Part shown: piece by piece, positions 34,086 to 44,735 of the stretch
How positions within the stretch are numbered: the first letter of the stretch is position 1
Layout: the number at the start of each line of letters is the position of its first letter
Assembly: GCA_029168955.1 (NCBI GenBank)
Contig: JAPDOI010000021.1
Location: forward strand, 1,029,501 to 1,093,500
DNA from: Aplectana chamaeleonis
Lineage: Eukaryota > Nematoda > Chromadorea > Rhabditida > Cosmocercidae
Direction: 5' to 3'
DNA length: 64,000 bases
Position numbers and translations under genes: made by a program
Notes under the pieces: model-generated
Seen by the model: the letters and a program-made list of their open reading frames with translations, nothing else
Database searches by the model: none
What the model was told of the DNA's origin: nothing

Positions 34086-34145
34086 ACTCCTCCCATATGT
34101 TATCGCTGGTATATAACATTAAGCGCACGACCGAGCAGGGAAGTA

Positions 34146-34546
34146 TTATAGTTCGCATAGTGGAATATACGGTAAGAAATCCGTCGTTATGGCAAGACAT
34201 TCATTTCTATTATTCATTTGTGGGTCGCGATCACGAATCCAAAATACCTCCAGAGTTTTCCTAGTACCAATTTCGTGTTCATGTGCGAGGATTGTGCATT
34301 TTATCTCAAAATCGGCTTCCTGATGATCTTCTACCCGATGTTTTCCGAGTGGCGATTCGCGCACGCTCCGTCGTTTAGATGAAAGATGCTCTTTGACGCG
34401 AACGCTAAGCATCCTACCAGTCTCGCCAATATACAACTTATTACAGGTCAAACACCGAAGCTGGCATATAACTCCTCTTTATGCGCAATCTCCAGCTTTC
34501 CCATTCGGACAAATCACACAATTGGGCATAACGCAATCTCTGTCGT
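34146..34546 (-). pseudogene. GIY-YIG endonuclease domain of the Penelope-like element
   Basis: The domain nicks DNA for integration. After the upstream MITE the minus-strand frame resumes with CVMPNCVICPNGKAGDC, a cysteine cluster typical of this region in Penelope-like elements. A TAA stop near 34468 follows, then GVICQLRCLTCNKLYIGETG with the YIG core, and R, H and E residues downstream (VRVKEH, LEVFWI). It ends at TAA 34146-34148. The domain is nearly complete apart from the one stop. Confidence 0.85.
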
Positions 34547-34550
34547 TAAA

Positions 34551-34992
34551 GGCAGGGTTCTCGATAAAATTGGTTGTTGTGCTATCACCGTAGAATGGTA
34601 GATCTGGCCATCACAAAAGTGAAAATAAGTAAAAATTTGGAGAAAAAACGCTCGGGAGAAAGTTATGGCTTGGTGTCCTCCCGCCCCCAATTATCGAGAT
34701 TTGGGTGAAGGCCTGTTTTGTCAACCTTTATTTTGCTTCTAAAGTAATCTCTGAACATTTCTGGAGACCACTGATTACTCTAACAGCAAAATAAATGTTG
34801 TATAAGCAAGCATTAAAGAAAATCGCGTTAATTAGGGGGCCGGCTGACACCGGTAATTAGCCGTTATACTTTGTTTTTTAGCGTTTTTCCCGCGAATTTC
34901 AGGGGTTTTTCACTTATTTTCACTTTTGTGATGGCCAAATCTACATTCTCATGAAGAGAGCTCAAAAGTCGTTTTTATCGCGAACCCTGCCT
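34551..34992 (+). mobile_element. piggyBac-like TTAA MITE, subfamily D, inside the Penelope-like element
   Basis: A 442-bp foldback has ends AGGCAGGGTTCTCGATAAA and a terminus TTATCGCGAACCCTGCCT, flanked by TTAA at 34547-34550 and 34993-34996. Mirrored blocks include gatggccaga / gatctggccatcac and gttttttag. If the element and one TTAA are ignored, the Penelope-like frame continues without a shift (NRL then NDRDCVMPN). A degenerate relative lies at 22600-23036 and half of another at 745-955. Confidence 0.9.
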
Positions 34993-34996
34993 TTAA

Positions 34997-37115
34997 GTCT
35001 GTTTCGAACTAGCTTGCGTTTAAGATTGTACCCTGGAGTGTTAACCAGGAGAACATTGTCAGCTAAATCCGCCCGTATCAGTGACCGGCGTACAGCCGCT
35101 GTGACTTGGTCCGAAATGAAAGGTAGTTGGAGATACACTTTGTTCTCACGTTCTTGGCGGAGGTCGTGAATGTGCCTGCCGATGCGTCGCTGAGGCTCTT
35201 CGTATCCATTTAGGCTGGCTATCCGTCCGGCTAGCACTCGTGACTCCTCTCGCTCTGCAGAACCCGTTTGTGCAGAGTTTGTGCAGTCCACCTACGATTT
35301 CACGAAACGTGGAAGCACCTATCGACTGCGCTATGGAAAACAGCTGTTTCGAATATATTGCGCACAACAGCGTGCTTCATAGCTGAGGGATGAGCGGATT
35401 TTGCATGAAGAATTATATTCTTCGAGCTACCCTTACGATACCATTCCACTTGATGAACACCATTGATTACCCTAATTTGAGTGTTCAGATAGGTAACCAA
35501 CCGTTTCGAGGAATTTCTCGCGTGAACTTGATGTACTGTGACTGAATATTTAGGATGTTGAACAACTGGTCCATTTCAGCTTGAGTTGATGTAATAACAA
35601 AACAGTCGTCCATGTATCTGCAGTACATTGTAGGAAAGCGGTCTAGCGCCGGTCGTTCCACTCTGCTCATGAAACAAATCGCTAGCAATGGTGCAAGACG
35701 CTGTCCCATAGCAAGTCCATGCATCTGCGAATAATAATTTCCGGACCACCTGAAGATGGTGCATCTTAGGCATTCCTACACTAGAGTCATTATATGCACC
35801 TTGTTAAGAACAAACATCGAAATATTCCCCCGTGCTCATCAAGCATTTCGAAGAGTGCTTGTAAAGCTTCGCCATTATTTACATTAGTGTACAAGGCTGT
35901 TACATCCAGTGACTCCATGATGCAATCATTATGGATTCTGGTGTTGTTCAAGCGGTCCAGAAATTGTCGCGCATTTGACAAGTGTGATGGTATGTAGTTT
36001 AGAAGTTGGCCGACTATTCTATTCAGTCTAGCCATAAGATCCGATCGGTCGGTCCATCCACGCAACTTATAATCGGACGAATCTTGTAGTTGACAGCTGC
36101 CGGCGAGTGCTTGTCTTCCTCGGACAACTTGTGAGTTTTCACAAGGCTATAGAATACCAGGCACGAGGGAGAGTCCAGCTTCAGTCTTTTTATCAACTTT
36201 TCATTTAAGTGTGCTGACCTTGCGACTGATAACCAAGCTGCATTCAATCTTTTACATTGCGCTTGATAGTCTCTTTCTGTTGACGAAGGACAAACAGAAT
36301 TATCACTGAGGTGAAGCTCTGTAATTTCACGATCCAGGGAAGATGGTGCCACCACGAACTCCCCTCCCTTATCGCTAACAGATAAACGAATCTCGTTGAA
36401 TCTCATCAGGTCCCGCACTTCTCTGAGACCTTGAAGTTGTACTGTCGTTAAAGGCACAGTCCAAGCTCAGGGACGAATTCTGATATTTTCACATAATTGT
36501 GAAATAGACCCACCCTTTATAGCACCTGCCAAGTGCGAGGTCTCAACTCTTCCGAATAAGCGAGATATAGGAGGAAGCCACCCTGGGGCGCCCACCTCCG
36601 GAAGCCACTTTGGCACGCCCCTTTTACGATCTTTCGAGCTCAACAGTGGCGAGATGAGCGATGGTTTCAGATCATTAGACCCGTTCTTCCCTACAATCTC
36701 AACCTCTCTCTCTGTTCAGGTCGGCTCGTATACATCGGTTGCAAATGAAGGAAGTTACAAACCTCGGACAACTCGTCCACCATGCTTCCGTAGCTCAATT
36801 TTTGAGGGGCCATAACTTCGTTTCTAGGGGGTCTTGTACGATCCCAGAGACATCATTGGAATCAGCGCGGGACCGTTTTCAAGATAGTTAGAAGAACAGA
36901 AAATCGATTCTGAGGTTGGACTGTGCCTTTAAGTTCGAGCATCTTTGCCCTCTGAATGAGTTGAACACACGAAGTAATTGGGACGACAGGACTCGAAACT
37001 TTATATCGACTTCCAGAGAAGGTTCCGCTTCTTTATAGATTGAGCGCGAAAATGGAATGGAGGATAACGTGATTCGTTCAGACGTATCATTAGAAACTGG
37101 TAGGAGATCGCGAGT
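34997..37115 (-). pseudogene. Penelope-like reverse transcriptase, broken
   Basis: From the right, the frame reads TLSSIPFSRSIYKEAEP and RVLSSQLLRVFNSF, is interrupted by the MITE at 36452-36929, and resumes in the same frame at TTVQLQGLREVRDLMRFNEI. Then come SVSDKGGEFVV, LVKTHK, YKIRPIISCVDGPT, MESLDVTALYTNV (first catalytic Asp region), HGLAMGQRLAPLLAICFMSR and YCRYMDDCFVI, the YxDD box. KSAHPSAMKHAVVRN and a basic linker (YNLKRKLVRNRL) follow, leading to the second MITE. Frameshifts or stops near 36050, 35760, 35495 and 35300 inactivate it. Confidence 0.88.
36452..36929 (+). mobile_element. piggyBac-like TTAA MITE, subfamily A, inside the Penelope-like element
   Basis: A 478-bp element has ends AGGCACAGTCCAAGCTCAG and TTGGACTGTGCCT, flanked by TTAA at 36448-36451 and 36930-36933. 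It is homologous to 1548-2031 throughout (ataattgtg, aataagcgagatata, ggggtcttg...acgat). Ignoring it and one TTAA, the Penelope frame runs on from RGQRCSN to LTTVQLQG, so it entered a still-aligned coding sequence. Confidence 0.9.
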
Positions 37116-37341
37116 TGATCTCGGAGTTTGTGCAGTCCACCTACGATTTCACGAAACGTGGAAGCACTTATCAACTGCGCTATGGAAAACGAAGGTCCTA
37201 GGCTAAGTAACTCTAGGGCAACTGTAGAAACTTGTGCATTGCCAATAACAGTTACCCGAGAAGTTTCAGCAAGCTCTTCTTGGATAGTTGTTCTCTCAGG
37301 TCTGAGAATATACCGTATATTCCACTATGCGAGCTATAATA

Positions 37342-38645
37342 TCTGTTCAATGTGGTCCATTCTGAAATCTGAGGAGATTTTTGGAATCAGCATTGAGAGC
37401 TCTTTCTTCTGAGCCCTTAAATGTCTTATTCTGCCACAAGGCATATAGGCGTGACACAATCAATCGAGTGCGCGAAACGCGAAAGTGGAATTGTGGTCGG
37501 AGGAATGAATGTGTTTATCTAACCGTAGCGTATATTCTAGTGGAACACTGAAGGGATTCAGACTGATATATAGGAATATAAATTTCGATTTCTCCCGTTT
37601 TCAAGTATCCATATTTCGGTCACTTCCCGATTCCAGTTTTCGGCTCAAATGGGACCAATCGACCTGAGACTCAACCAGTAACCTTCCCTCATGATGCTCT
37701 TTGAAATAAGCACTCTTCATCAGCCCATTTCCGGAGATTTTGATTTTTCACCCCTTTCAGATGTGTCAAAACAGCGTTTTTTCGCCTTTTTGACGCCCCA
37801 GGAGACCCAACAACCGTTCTTCTCTAGGGAGCAAAACATCCAAGCTTACAAGTTCTCTAAGTGAAGACTCCTTTAAAACAGTAACAACCGGTCTGAAGGC
37901 TTTCTCAGCCTAGCGACACCCCGGTGATTTTGGGTAAAAAAGAACCGAAATTACCGCCGTTCCGTTCTCGGCTCAAATGGGACCAATCGAGCCAAGACTT
38001 TATCATAAACCTTCATTTGTTTACTGGTAAAGAGCGAAGTAAACTCCGAAGTCCTCGAAACAGGTATTGCTAATACCTATTTTTGATCAGTCTAAGACGT
38101 GTAACTTTTCATCGCCTACACATGGACTTCACAGGGCCGTGAGGGACAATTGCGACACCAACGCCAAAATTTCATTCACCGCCCCGCTGTCCGCTCCCAT
38201 CAGTGATGTTTGCCATATTTAGCATTCGACAGACTTTCCAATTCTAGATTGCTCACTTTATTGTTGATATCACGACTAATTCAAATTTGTCTTGGTTACC
38301 TTCACAATCGTACCTTTACCATCGACACATTCACCCTAACGTTCATACCCTTATAATGCCTCGATGAACGCATAGTTACAACAATGTAACACATGCAAGA
38401 TTCGAATCGAAGCTCAACAAGAACAAATACTGTCCTCCCTTTCGTTTCAGGGCGCATAGGATACGGAGAAGCGCCCCCCCCCCGTCAGCGTCCCGTATGA
38501 AGGGCGGGGTTGGGTGAGGCGATGCGGTCCCACGAAGAGGACCCTGCGCCGCAATGCGATGGACCATTTCTGTGTTTTGTGGATGGTTTCGCTGTCTCAC
38601 ACCCTGCGCGTCTCGCTATGACGAAGCAATGAATGACTCGGGCAA
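37342..38645. repeat. Diverged sequence with a 334-bp-spaced direct repeat, no gene
   Basis: cggctcaaatgggaccaatc occurs at about 37637 and again at about 37970, in wider matching segments (actt(t)atc / cttcat endings). It looks like a tandem duplication or two copies of one repeat. No coding region with a recognisable domain is present between the Penelope-like element and 38645. Confidence 0.5.
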
Positions 38646-38647
38646 TC

Positions 38648-39189
38648 GCCGCATTCAATGCGTGTCGAATGTGCATTCAACTCGAAGACAAGGTGGTTTC
38701 GAGCACAGTCAGGGAACGTGCTGCTAGGTGAGCACGTGCTCCTATTGTGTTTCAAATTACAGCACGTGCCCCTACAAATAAGCCGTCCAATGCGTGCATA
38801 ATACACACTCAACTCGATGACCAAACGTTTATTCAAAAAAGGAAAGTATACGATGCACTCCTGAGACGGAACTGAGAGGTCGGCAGCTTCGCCGGTTCAA
38901 TTACCCAAGTTTGCGGTACTTTACTCGCCCGGCCGCTGGAGGCCTCGTCCAATCGCTGACGGCCCCAGATGGTACTCAGCGAGCTAGCCGCGTCGCACGC
39001 CGGTGTGCTGCTACGATAGCGCTGGACTACCTTGCAGCACGTACTCCTGCGATTGAATTTTGCGACACATGCTCCTGCTATGAAATTTTGCAGCACGTGC
39101 TGCTGTTTGGAGCACGTGCTCCTGAGATGGAGCCTTTCGATGGGTTTGGTCACTCGAGTTGAATGCATATTCGACACGCATTGAATGAG
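38648..39189 (+). mobile_element. 540-bp TIR element carrying cacgtg palindromes and an SL1-like 22-mer, copy 1
   Basis: The left end gcattcaatgcgtgtcgaat is mirrored at the right by attcgacacgcattgaat, and the match extends through gcattcaactcga. The interior has many agcacgtgct-type palindromes (for example 38731, 39038, 39098 and 39112), each with a central CACGTG or variant. In the middle lies an SL1-like sequence (38894-38915). Copy 2, in inverted orientation, is at 53432-53963. No transposase is seen; superfamily unassigned. Confidence 0.75.
38894..38915 (+). other. SL1 spliced-leader-like 22-mer, copy B
   Basis: ggttcaattacccaagtttg followed by cg: 20 of 22 positions match the nematode SL1 leader as I know it, and a GT follows immediately, as in SL RNA. 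The Sm-site and stem-loops of a true SL RNA are not evident downstream. It lies within a dispersed element, and the sequence upstream (ggcagcttcgcc) is conserved too, so this is not simply a retrocopied trans-spliced mRNA. Confidence 0.6.
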
Positions 39190-39331
39190 GCGGATTTCTG
39201 AGGATGCGAGAGGCCCGTCTCACCACACGGCCGGCTGGCTCGCTACCGGTTGCTCTTCTTCTCTGCGCGCGGCTCTGCATCCGTCCTTACGGAGAGACGA
39301 GGAGGCCCGCCAAGACGTAATGGGCGATAAT

Positions 39332-40819
39332 CAGGGCTGTGCGGAACTGTTCCGTTTCCGACTGCGTTCCCGTATTTCCGGTACTTTTTGAGCTGTTCCA
39401 TTCCGATTCCGGTTTTTTGGCCCGGAAACGGAAGAAAATATAGTACTACAAGGTGAATGGTCACGCCTCACCAGCGCACAAAGCCGCGGTACCTCTGCGA
39501 TGATCACAGCGTGAGTATAATCACGATCGCTCAGATGGATGTCCCGCTCCTCCCAACCGTCACACGGTATGCGCCCTCCCCCTCCATCAACGCACAGGAC
39601 GATCACAACGTGGGCTTGACCTTGGCGGCTACAGAAGGCATACTTTAGGTACTGTTGCGCGGGTGAGTAAGTGGTGTTATCTTGCAGTCGAACCGTGGTT
39701 ATCAGTCTCATCTCAGTTGAAAAGCATCACAGCTTGCCTCTACGACTCTTTATCACAATTTTTTTTGAAGCGCTTAACTATTGGCTGGCCATTACCCTTT
39801 CATGCATCAATACCATACTTTGTTACAATCAAGCCCTCCGATTGAGGGGCCAGAGAGGTAGAAACTTTTCCTCTTCGTCTCTCTAGCTACTCATGCACTC
39901 GCGGAATTTAGCTTCAGCGCCATAGGATTTGCACGCCATAGCCCCAAACTCTTCGTTTTCAGCAGCACGTGCTGCCACCGCATGCTGGGTTTCGACCACT
40001 TCTGAACGGCAGCTTGTGCTGCAGCTAGCAGCACATGTTGCTGCCGACGAGGGGTTTAGCTCGATGTCGGCCCGGAGCGCTACCCCTCATTACATGCGTT
40101 GCTAGCAGCAGCACATTATTCAAATGGAGAGAGCTTTTGAGCCACCGCCTCTTCCTACCGGAGCTAAAGTTGCGATCCTTGTAATGGCTCGCAGCAAGGA
40201 CGCCAACCTCGCCAAGGTACGCAACAAAGGAATCATCCTCGCCTCGGTCTACTATAAGGCATCTTTCCTCGTAATGTGCAGTAAGGACCACCCTTTAAGC
40301 TTCCAAAATTGATATCCGGAAAATTGAGTACTTGAGATCACCTTCTGGGATCGGCCTCAAACGGACAACTGCTCTCTCAACAATGGTGGGTGCCATATGT
40401 ATGTACCCGCAGCCGTCGTAGAACACCGATCGCACTGGAAAAAACAGTCGAAGGTAGAAACTCGACATCAGAGAGATCAGCAGCACTCTAGAAGAGGAGT
40501 TGCTCTTCAGTACCTTTTTTTCAGCTCACTAGGAGAACCTGCAGCAGCAGCACGTCTTCCCTTCATGCTTCAAATCTACTCCGCTCGCTTGCAGTTTTAG
40601 ACCGTAGCCCCACTGGTGCTTGAGGGAATAGATTGAGATCACAAGCTATGGAAGTTCATCTGCATGCTATGAGCAGCGACGAAACCTACCACTTAATTAT
40701 ACTACAATTTTTAGTTCACTTCCGTTTCCGTTTCCGGATTTCCGTTTCCGGCGATTTGCAGCCATTTTTATTCCGTTTCCGTTTCCGAAAATCTTGGAAA
40801 TGATTCCCGCAGAGCCCTG
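39332..40819. mobile_element. hAT-like non-autonomous element, 1.49 kb, TTTCCG arrays
   Basis: The ends are CAGGGCTGTGCGGAA and TTCCCGCAGAGCCCTG. The flanking octamers gcgataat (39324-39331) and gtgataat (40820-40827) agree at 7 of 8 bases, the 8-bp duplication expected of hAT transposons. Subterminal regions carry repeats of ttccgtttccg (39350-39430 and 40718-40790). The interior (39.45-40.68 kb) has ca(c/t)gtgctg-type palindromes and short open frames but no transposase. It depends on a transposase encoded elsewhere. Confidence 0.82.
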
Positions 40820-41502
40820 GTGATAATCGAAGCTTGGCAGGCGTAGGATTCTGCCTTTCCAGTAGACCTCGCAGCGGGTATAAGAGAGAATGTGCGTTCG
40901 CGCAACGTAGGGTAGCCGTCTCAAAGCGCTCGCTGGAAACGTGATAAAATAAATGAAATTCAGCATGGGGCTGATTCTTGACGAGTCAGAAACAGCGAAC
41001 GCGCGGTTGAAACAGCGAATATTTGCAACAACACGGTTGAGATAGAGAATCCGATATACTCTTACAGCCCCTACTGGAACGTTTGCCTCGTTGAAAGCAT
41101 CAAAAAGCAGCCAAAGGGACCGTATTAGTACTATCACTCTGGACGAGTTTGTATTTTGGGGCGGGGTTGTCGAAGCTCAGGGGCGGGGTTGCAGAAATTT
41201 TTCGAATTGCATTGCTGAAATTTAGTAGTTTTGACTCGTTTTTGACGCTTCCAACGGCGTGAGCAGTCTACTAGGAGCCATGCGACTTCAGAACGTAGTT
41301 ATCTCAACAACTTTTTCGAGCGTGTCTGCTGCCTTTAAGTTCATTAAACAGTGTGCAAGCAGCCTTAGAAGGAGTCTCCGAAGCTTTCCCGCAGCATGGG
41401 CTCAATATCACGCCGTTTGGTCGGGTGCAAGCACCCTATTCGGATTCTGGTATAGTGCATCACTGTGTATCCGTTCATTCCGGGGACAAGCCGTTTAGGA
41501 GT
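40820..41502. other. Spacer with a 3' half of TTAA MITE subfamily C
   Basis: 41215-41334 matches the right half of 29679-30148 (tttttgacgcttc, gtagttatctca, gctgcct) and ends at an intact TTAA (41335-41338). The left half is absent. A gggcggggttg duplication at 41157-41190 is also visible. No gene. Confidence 0.6.
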
Positions 41503-41987
41503 ATGGTATACTTCTGCGACACACGGTCGTGTCATTGTACACAGCGACAGCAACCGCCCGTCGAGGTTGCTGCACAGCGACAGCAACAGTGGCAGCGACA
41601 GGCTTCGTCACGGGATATTGATCGAAGTCACAACGCGGGAGTAGTTCGGCTGGTACACGTGACGCGAGCGGCGGCGGAAAACCGCTGCGCGCACGTCGTC
41701 GTTGGAGCGCGTTAACCAAGCACCAACTTTTTTCCTCGTCAAAGGCCCCACGGTTAACGTGCCACAGCGACGATCTGCACGCAGCGGTTTTCCTCCGCAC
41801 GCATCACGCGTGACAGCCGAACTTCTCCCGCGCTGTGACTTCCATCAACATCCCCTTCGGCACATTTGCCCACATCGCTGCGATGGGCACGTGACAAGTG
41901 TTCGTACGACGACCGATGCCGTTGCTCCGATGCGGGTCCCGCCTAGATTGCATGCCTCTCGCTCATGACGGCGACAAAGTATACCAT
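41503..41987. mobile_element. 485-bp foldback with atggtatactt termini
   Basis: The left end atggtatacttctgcg is mirrored by cgacaaagtataccat at the right. The arms 41503-41722 and 41755-41987 are imperfect complements, with shared landmarks gaagtcacaacgcgggag / ctcccgcgctgtgacttc, and accgctgcg / cgcagcggt. A decayed relative is at 5450-5925. I find no convincing target duplication and no coding capacity. Confidence 0.75.
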
Positions 41988-42472
41988 TCTTCTAATAGAA
42001 AAAGGCATGCCAAAAAGTTGAAATGAAAGTTCTGAGTACACTAAGCGATCATTCTTTTCTCTCTGCTAGTCGTACGAGGGTGGAATGCAATTATGAGAAA
42101 TCAATACAATTGGCTCTTACCCGATATTAACTCCATTGACGTAGCCATAGGCAGCGCCTCTTCGATCAGTCAAGCCTACCCTCTCGCTCTTCAGCACTTC
42201 GACTCTTGGACCAAAGCAGAGAGTTTCACGAATCCCTGGTGTCAGACAAGTAATCAGCGATCTAAACCGATTGATTTACACTGCTCAAGTAAAGCGGAGT
42301 GTTCAAACATGGGCATTCCAGAATTTCGGCTTGATAATGATTTTTTATGTGACACCGCTCGCTATTTTGAGCAACCAACTCTCCCTTGCTGTGTTTGCGA
42401 GGTGTTTGCATGGCTTCTGGGAGGATATGTCACAGAAAAACAACAAAATTAGGAAGAATCGAGTAGCTATGT
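41988..42472. other. No gene recognised
   Basis: A 119-codon plus-strand open frame (42093-42452) is present but has no recognisable domain, no splice context and no repeat partner in the window. It may be chance or the remains of a gene. Confidence 0.3.
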
Positions 42473-42762
42473 ACTATAGTTGTGCTTTTTGACTAAACGG
42501 ACCGACGAATGAATGAATACATTCGACTTCAAATTTTTCGAATGAATGAATATATATTCGATTCTCTATTTCGAATGAATGAATATTGATAATAGAATAA
42601 TTTCGAATGAAAGAATCAATTTAACTACAGGCCTACCGAATTGAGAGTTTTTCGTTTCTACTGCTTTGAAGAGGCAGTTTTTAAACATGGCGTCGTAAGC
42701 TTATGAACTGCTCAATATTTTCAATGTTCCGCTCACGCAGGGTTCATCGATATCGGCGCGCA

Positions 42763-43529
42763 AAATCGATACGTATCGTTTCTACACTAGCAGCTGTTTG
42801 GTGCCACCCACAGCGGCTCTAATGCGCTATTCATACAACACCAGCGCGTCACGAGCTGGCGTTTGGTTAGGCCGCGTTCAGAGTTCATTCGCGGCGCCTC
42901 GCGATGTTATAATCAGCCTACGTATCGATCCCGCGACGTCGCGTCGCATCTCCGCTGGATGTTCACAGTGAAGAGGCGCGATACATTCGAAATAACGCGC
43001 GATTCGCCTTCGCGCGACGACCATCACATCGCCTTGCAATGCAACACGACACGATGGACGTGGCGCGATGGCAAACTCGTTGCTGCTTTTCTTCAGTGTT
43101 TTTTCATTGAATCAACCAAGAAAGGAATGAAATAACCATATTTAGGATCACATGCACGTGGAAGAACACGAAAAAAACGCTGTTGTCACGACAACAACGA
43201 CAAAAAATGCCGTTGCTTGTTTACGAGAAATTGCGTACGTGAGCAATTGCACGTAGTCGCGCAGCGTTAGCGCAGCGCTCACACCTGAATACCTGCGCAA
43301 CGCGATTTTGGCGTTGCAATGACACTTCCGATCGCGTCGCCCCGTGAAAACTCTGAACGTCGCGTCAGGGTGTGGCCTGAAGTCTCGTTCGCGCTGCACA
43401 CGTGTGACGCCCTCTCCGCTATTGCGGCAACGCTCGTACCGTCTTTCTCATCCACTACTCCGCCATCGTTTCTTCTAATTGCAATTTTTTGAAGCAGTTT
43501 TTTTCCGAAACTCAAGTCAGAGGTAATCA
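42763..43529. mobile_element. Insertion in 2-kb repeat copy 2
   Basis: Compared with copy 1, sequence between gatatcggcgcgca (ending 42762) and cagcggagcgg (from 43530) is extra. It is GC-rich, with cgcgtcacgagctggcg, cgttcagagtt facing aactctgaacg (about 42878 and 43350), and paired acaacaacg tracts. This suggests a diverged foldback element. No clear terminal repeats or target duplication are seen, so its class is open. Confidence 0.5.
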
Positions 43530-43944
43530 GCAGCGGAGCGGTTAGTTATGGCGAAAACGGTGTTTAGGTGTAACCGCCAGATCGGCTGCTAATATTGGAA
43601 AAAATTTTAAGCCAAATTCATCCAAAATCTATAAACATTCACTTCATAAAACTTCTCGTAAGGGGAAAACAGTGCTCTGGATTACCTCGTAATGGCTATG
43701 AGGATGAATGGAATTTCATCTAATTGTGGGAAGTCTGTGGTCAGAATTGAATATCATGAGGTATTGACAAACCTCTATTGACGAACATCGCTTTTATTGA
43801 CATTTATCAGGTGCTCAAAAAGCCAAATTTGATCACTGAATTCCTTCAGTAAAAAGGAACTCTTCATCAGATCGCACCCATGAGATGCAGAAGTTTGATA
43901 TGACTAGCGCTGATAGTTCCAGAATATCGATAGGGCATTTGGAC

Positions 43945-44088
43945 CCATATAGTAAGACCGGTTGGACCGACGGCGCTAAAAGACCCTTCCGAGTGGATAG
44001 CGGGAGCATGGTAGGTAAATGGGCGTTAAGAAAAACGCTCCCTGGGGCTATGCGGAGTTCCTCGGTCGGATCGCGGGCAGCACTAAAG
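43945..44088 (+). other. 144-bp near-invariant core, copy 2
   Basis: Matches 11049-11192 at 143 of 144 positions by my alignment. The plus-strand frame reads PYSKTGWTDGAKRPFRVDSG and continues to SRAALK before a TAG. Sequence on both sides drops to an obviously lower match with indels; for example the hairpin next to the core is intact in copy 1 but altered in copy 2 (about 44105-44150). Confidence 0.6.
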
Positions 44089-44735
44089 TAGTGTCTCTAT
44101 GCCGGCTTCCTCCCAGAACGATAACGGTCGTATAGCGAGATGGGAGTTGTTCGGCCCGCCACGCGCCAGCGATTCCATCGGTGTTACTGTCTGAGTTGAT
44201 AATAGTGTTCTCGATTAGGCGAGATTCTTAGCTTTTTTTTCGCTTTTCGTGAATTTGTTACATCGACATTTTCTGATTCTATGAGAAGTCACACCCGCCG
44301 CGTAATTAGGTAACTCTATACATGCAAAATAAGGCGAGTTGGGAATCCGACTTTGTGTGGACTGTGAATCCTCCAGGCAACTTGGTCCTTTGATTTGGAA
44401 AAGGGAGGATGGCCCTGGCCTAATGCGATGTTTTAGATGGGTGAGAATTTCGGGACGGGTGTGAATTCTCCGACAACCACATTTTCTGCCCTAACGAGTA
44501 TGAGCTGCAAAACTTGCTGCTATTTGATATTTACTTCACCTTTTTGAGTAACACTTATTTTTTCACCTATTTAGCATTTTTTTTTCATTTCGCTTTCAGA
44601 AATCGACAAAAACAACACAATCCGAATTAGCCGTGGTCGACAGCCGAAGAAACACTTTTGTAAAGGTTGGTAAAAGTTAACAAATCTCGCTCTATTGAGA
44701 ATTCCCGTGTATATTTTGATCTAGCGCATGTGTCG

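Larger units (their letters stand above)
34144..37341 (-). mobile_element. Penelope-like element (RT + GIY-YIG), inactive, with two MITEs inside
   Basis: The minus strand encodes an N-terminal region, reverse transcriptase and a C-terminal GIY-YIG endonuclease, the architecture of Penelope-like elements. A 29-bp sequence (ccgtatattccactatgcga and nine further bases) occurs at 37313-37341 and inverted at 34144-34172, where it ends the endonuclease frame. A 67-bp segment is directly repeated at 35275-35341 and 37124-37190. Such inverted and direct partial duplications are typical of Penelope insertions. Two TTAA MITEs (34551-34992 and 36452-36929) interrupt the coding sequence. Frame changes lie near 36050, 35760, 35495 and 35300, with a stop near 34468. 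Confidence 0.85.
42473..44735 (+). mobile_element. 2-kb dispersed repeat, copy 2
   Basis: The inverted partner of 10063-12004, running from ctatagttgtgc (about 42474) to atattttgatcta (about 44727). It lacks the 320-bp MITE (unoccupied site near 44450: gagaatttcgggacggg) and carries an extra 767 bp at about 42763-43529. The near-invariant core is at 43945-44088, inside a plus-strand open frame starting at 43885. In this copy a TAG ends that frame right after the core, where copy 1 has CAG. Confidence 0.7.

Noticed and set aside
35386..35402. gagggatgagcggatt resembling a hAT-like terminus
   Set aside because: It lies within the Penelope-like reverse transcriptase coding sequence (SAHPSAMKH region), with no array or partner.
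39971..40050. Separate TIR element from gcagcacgtgctgcc palindromes
   Set aside because: The palindromes are inside the hAT-like element and have no terminal repeats or duplication of their own.
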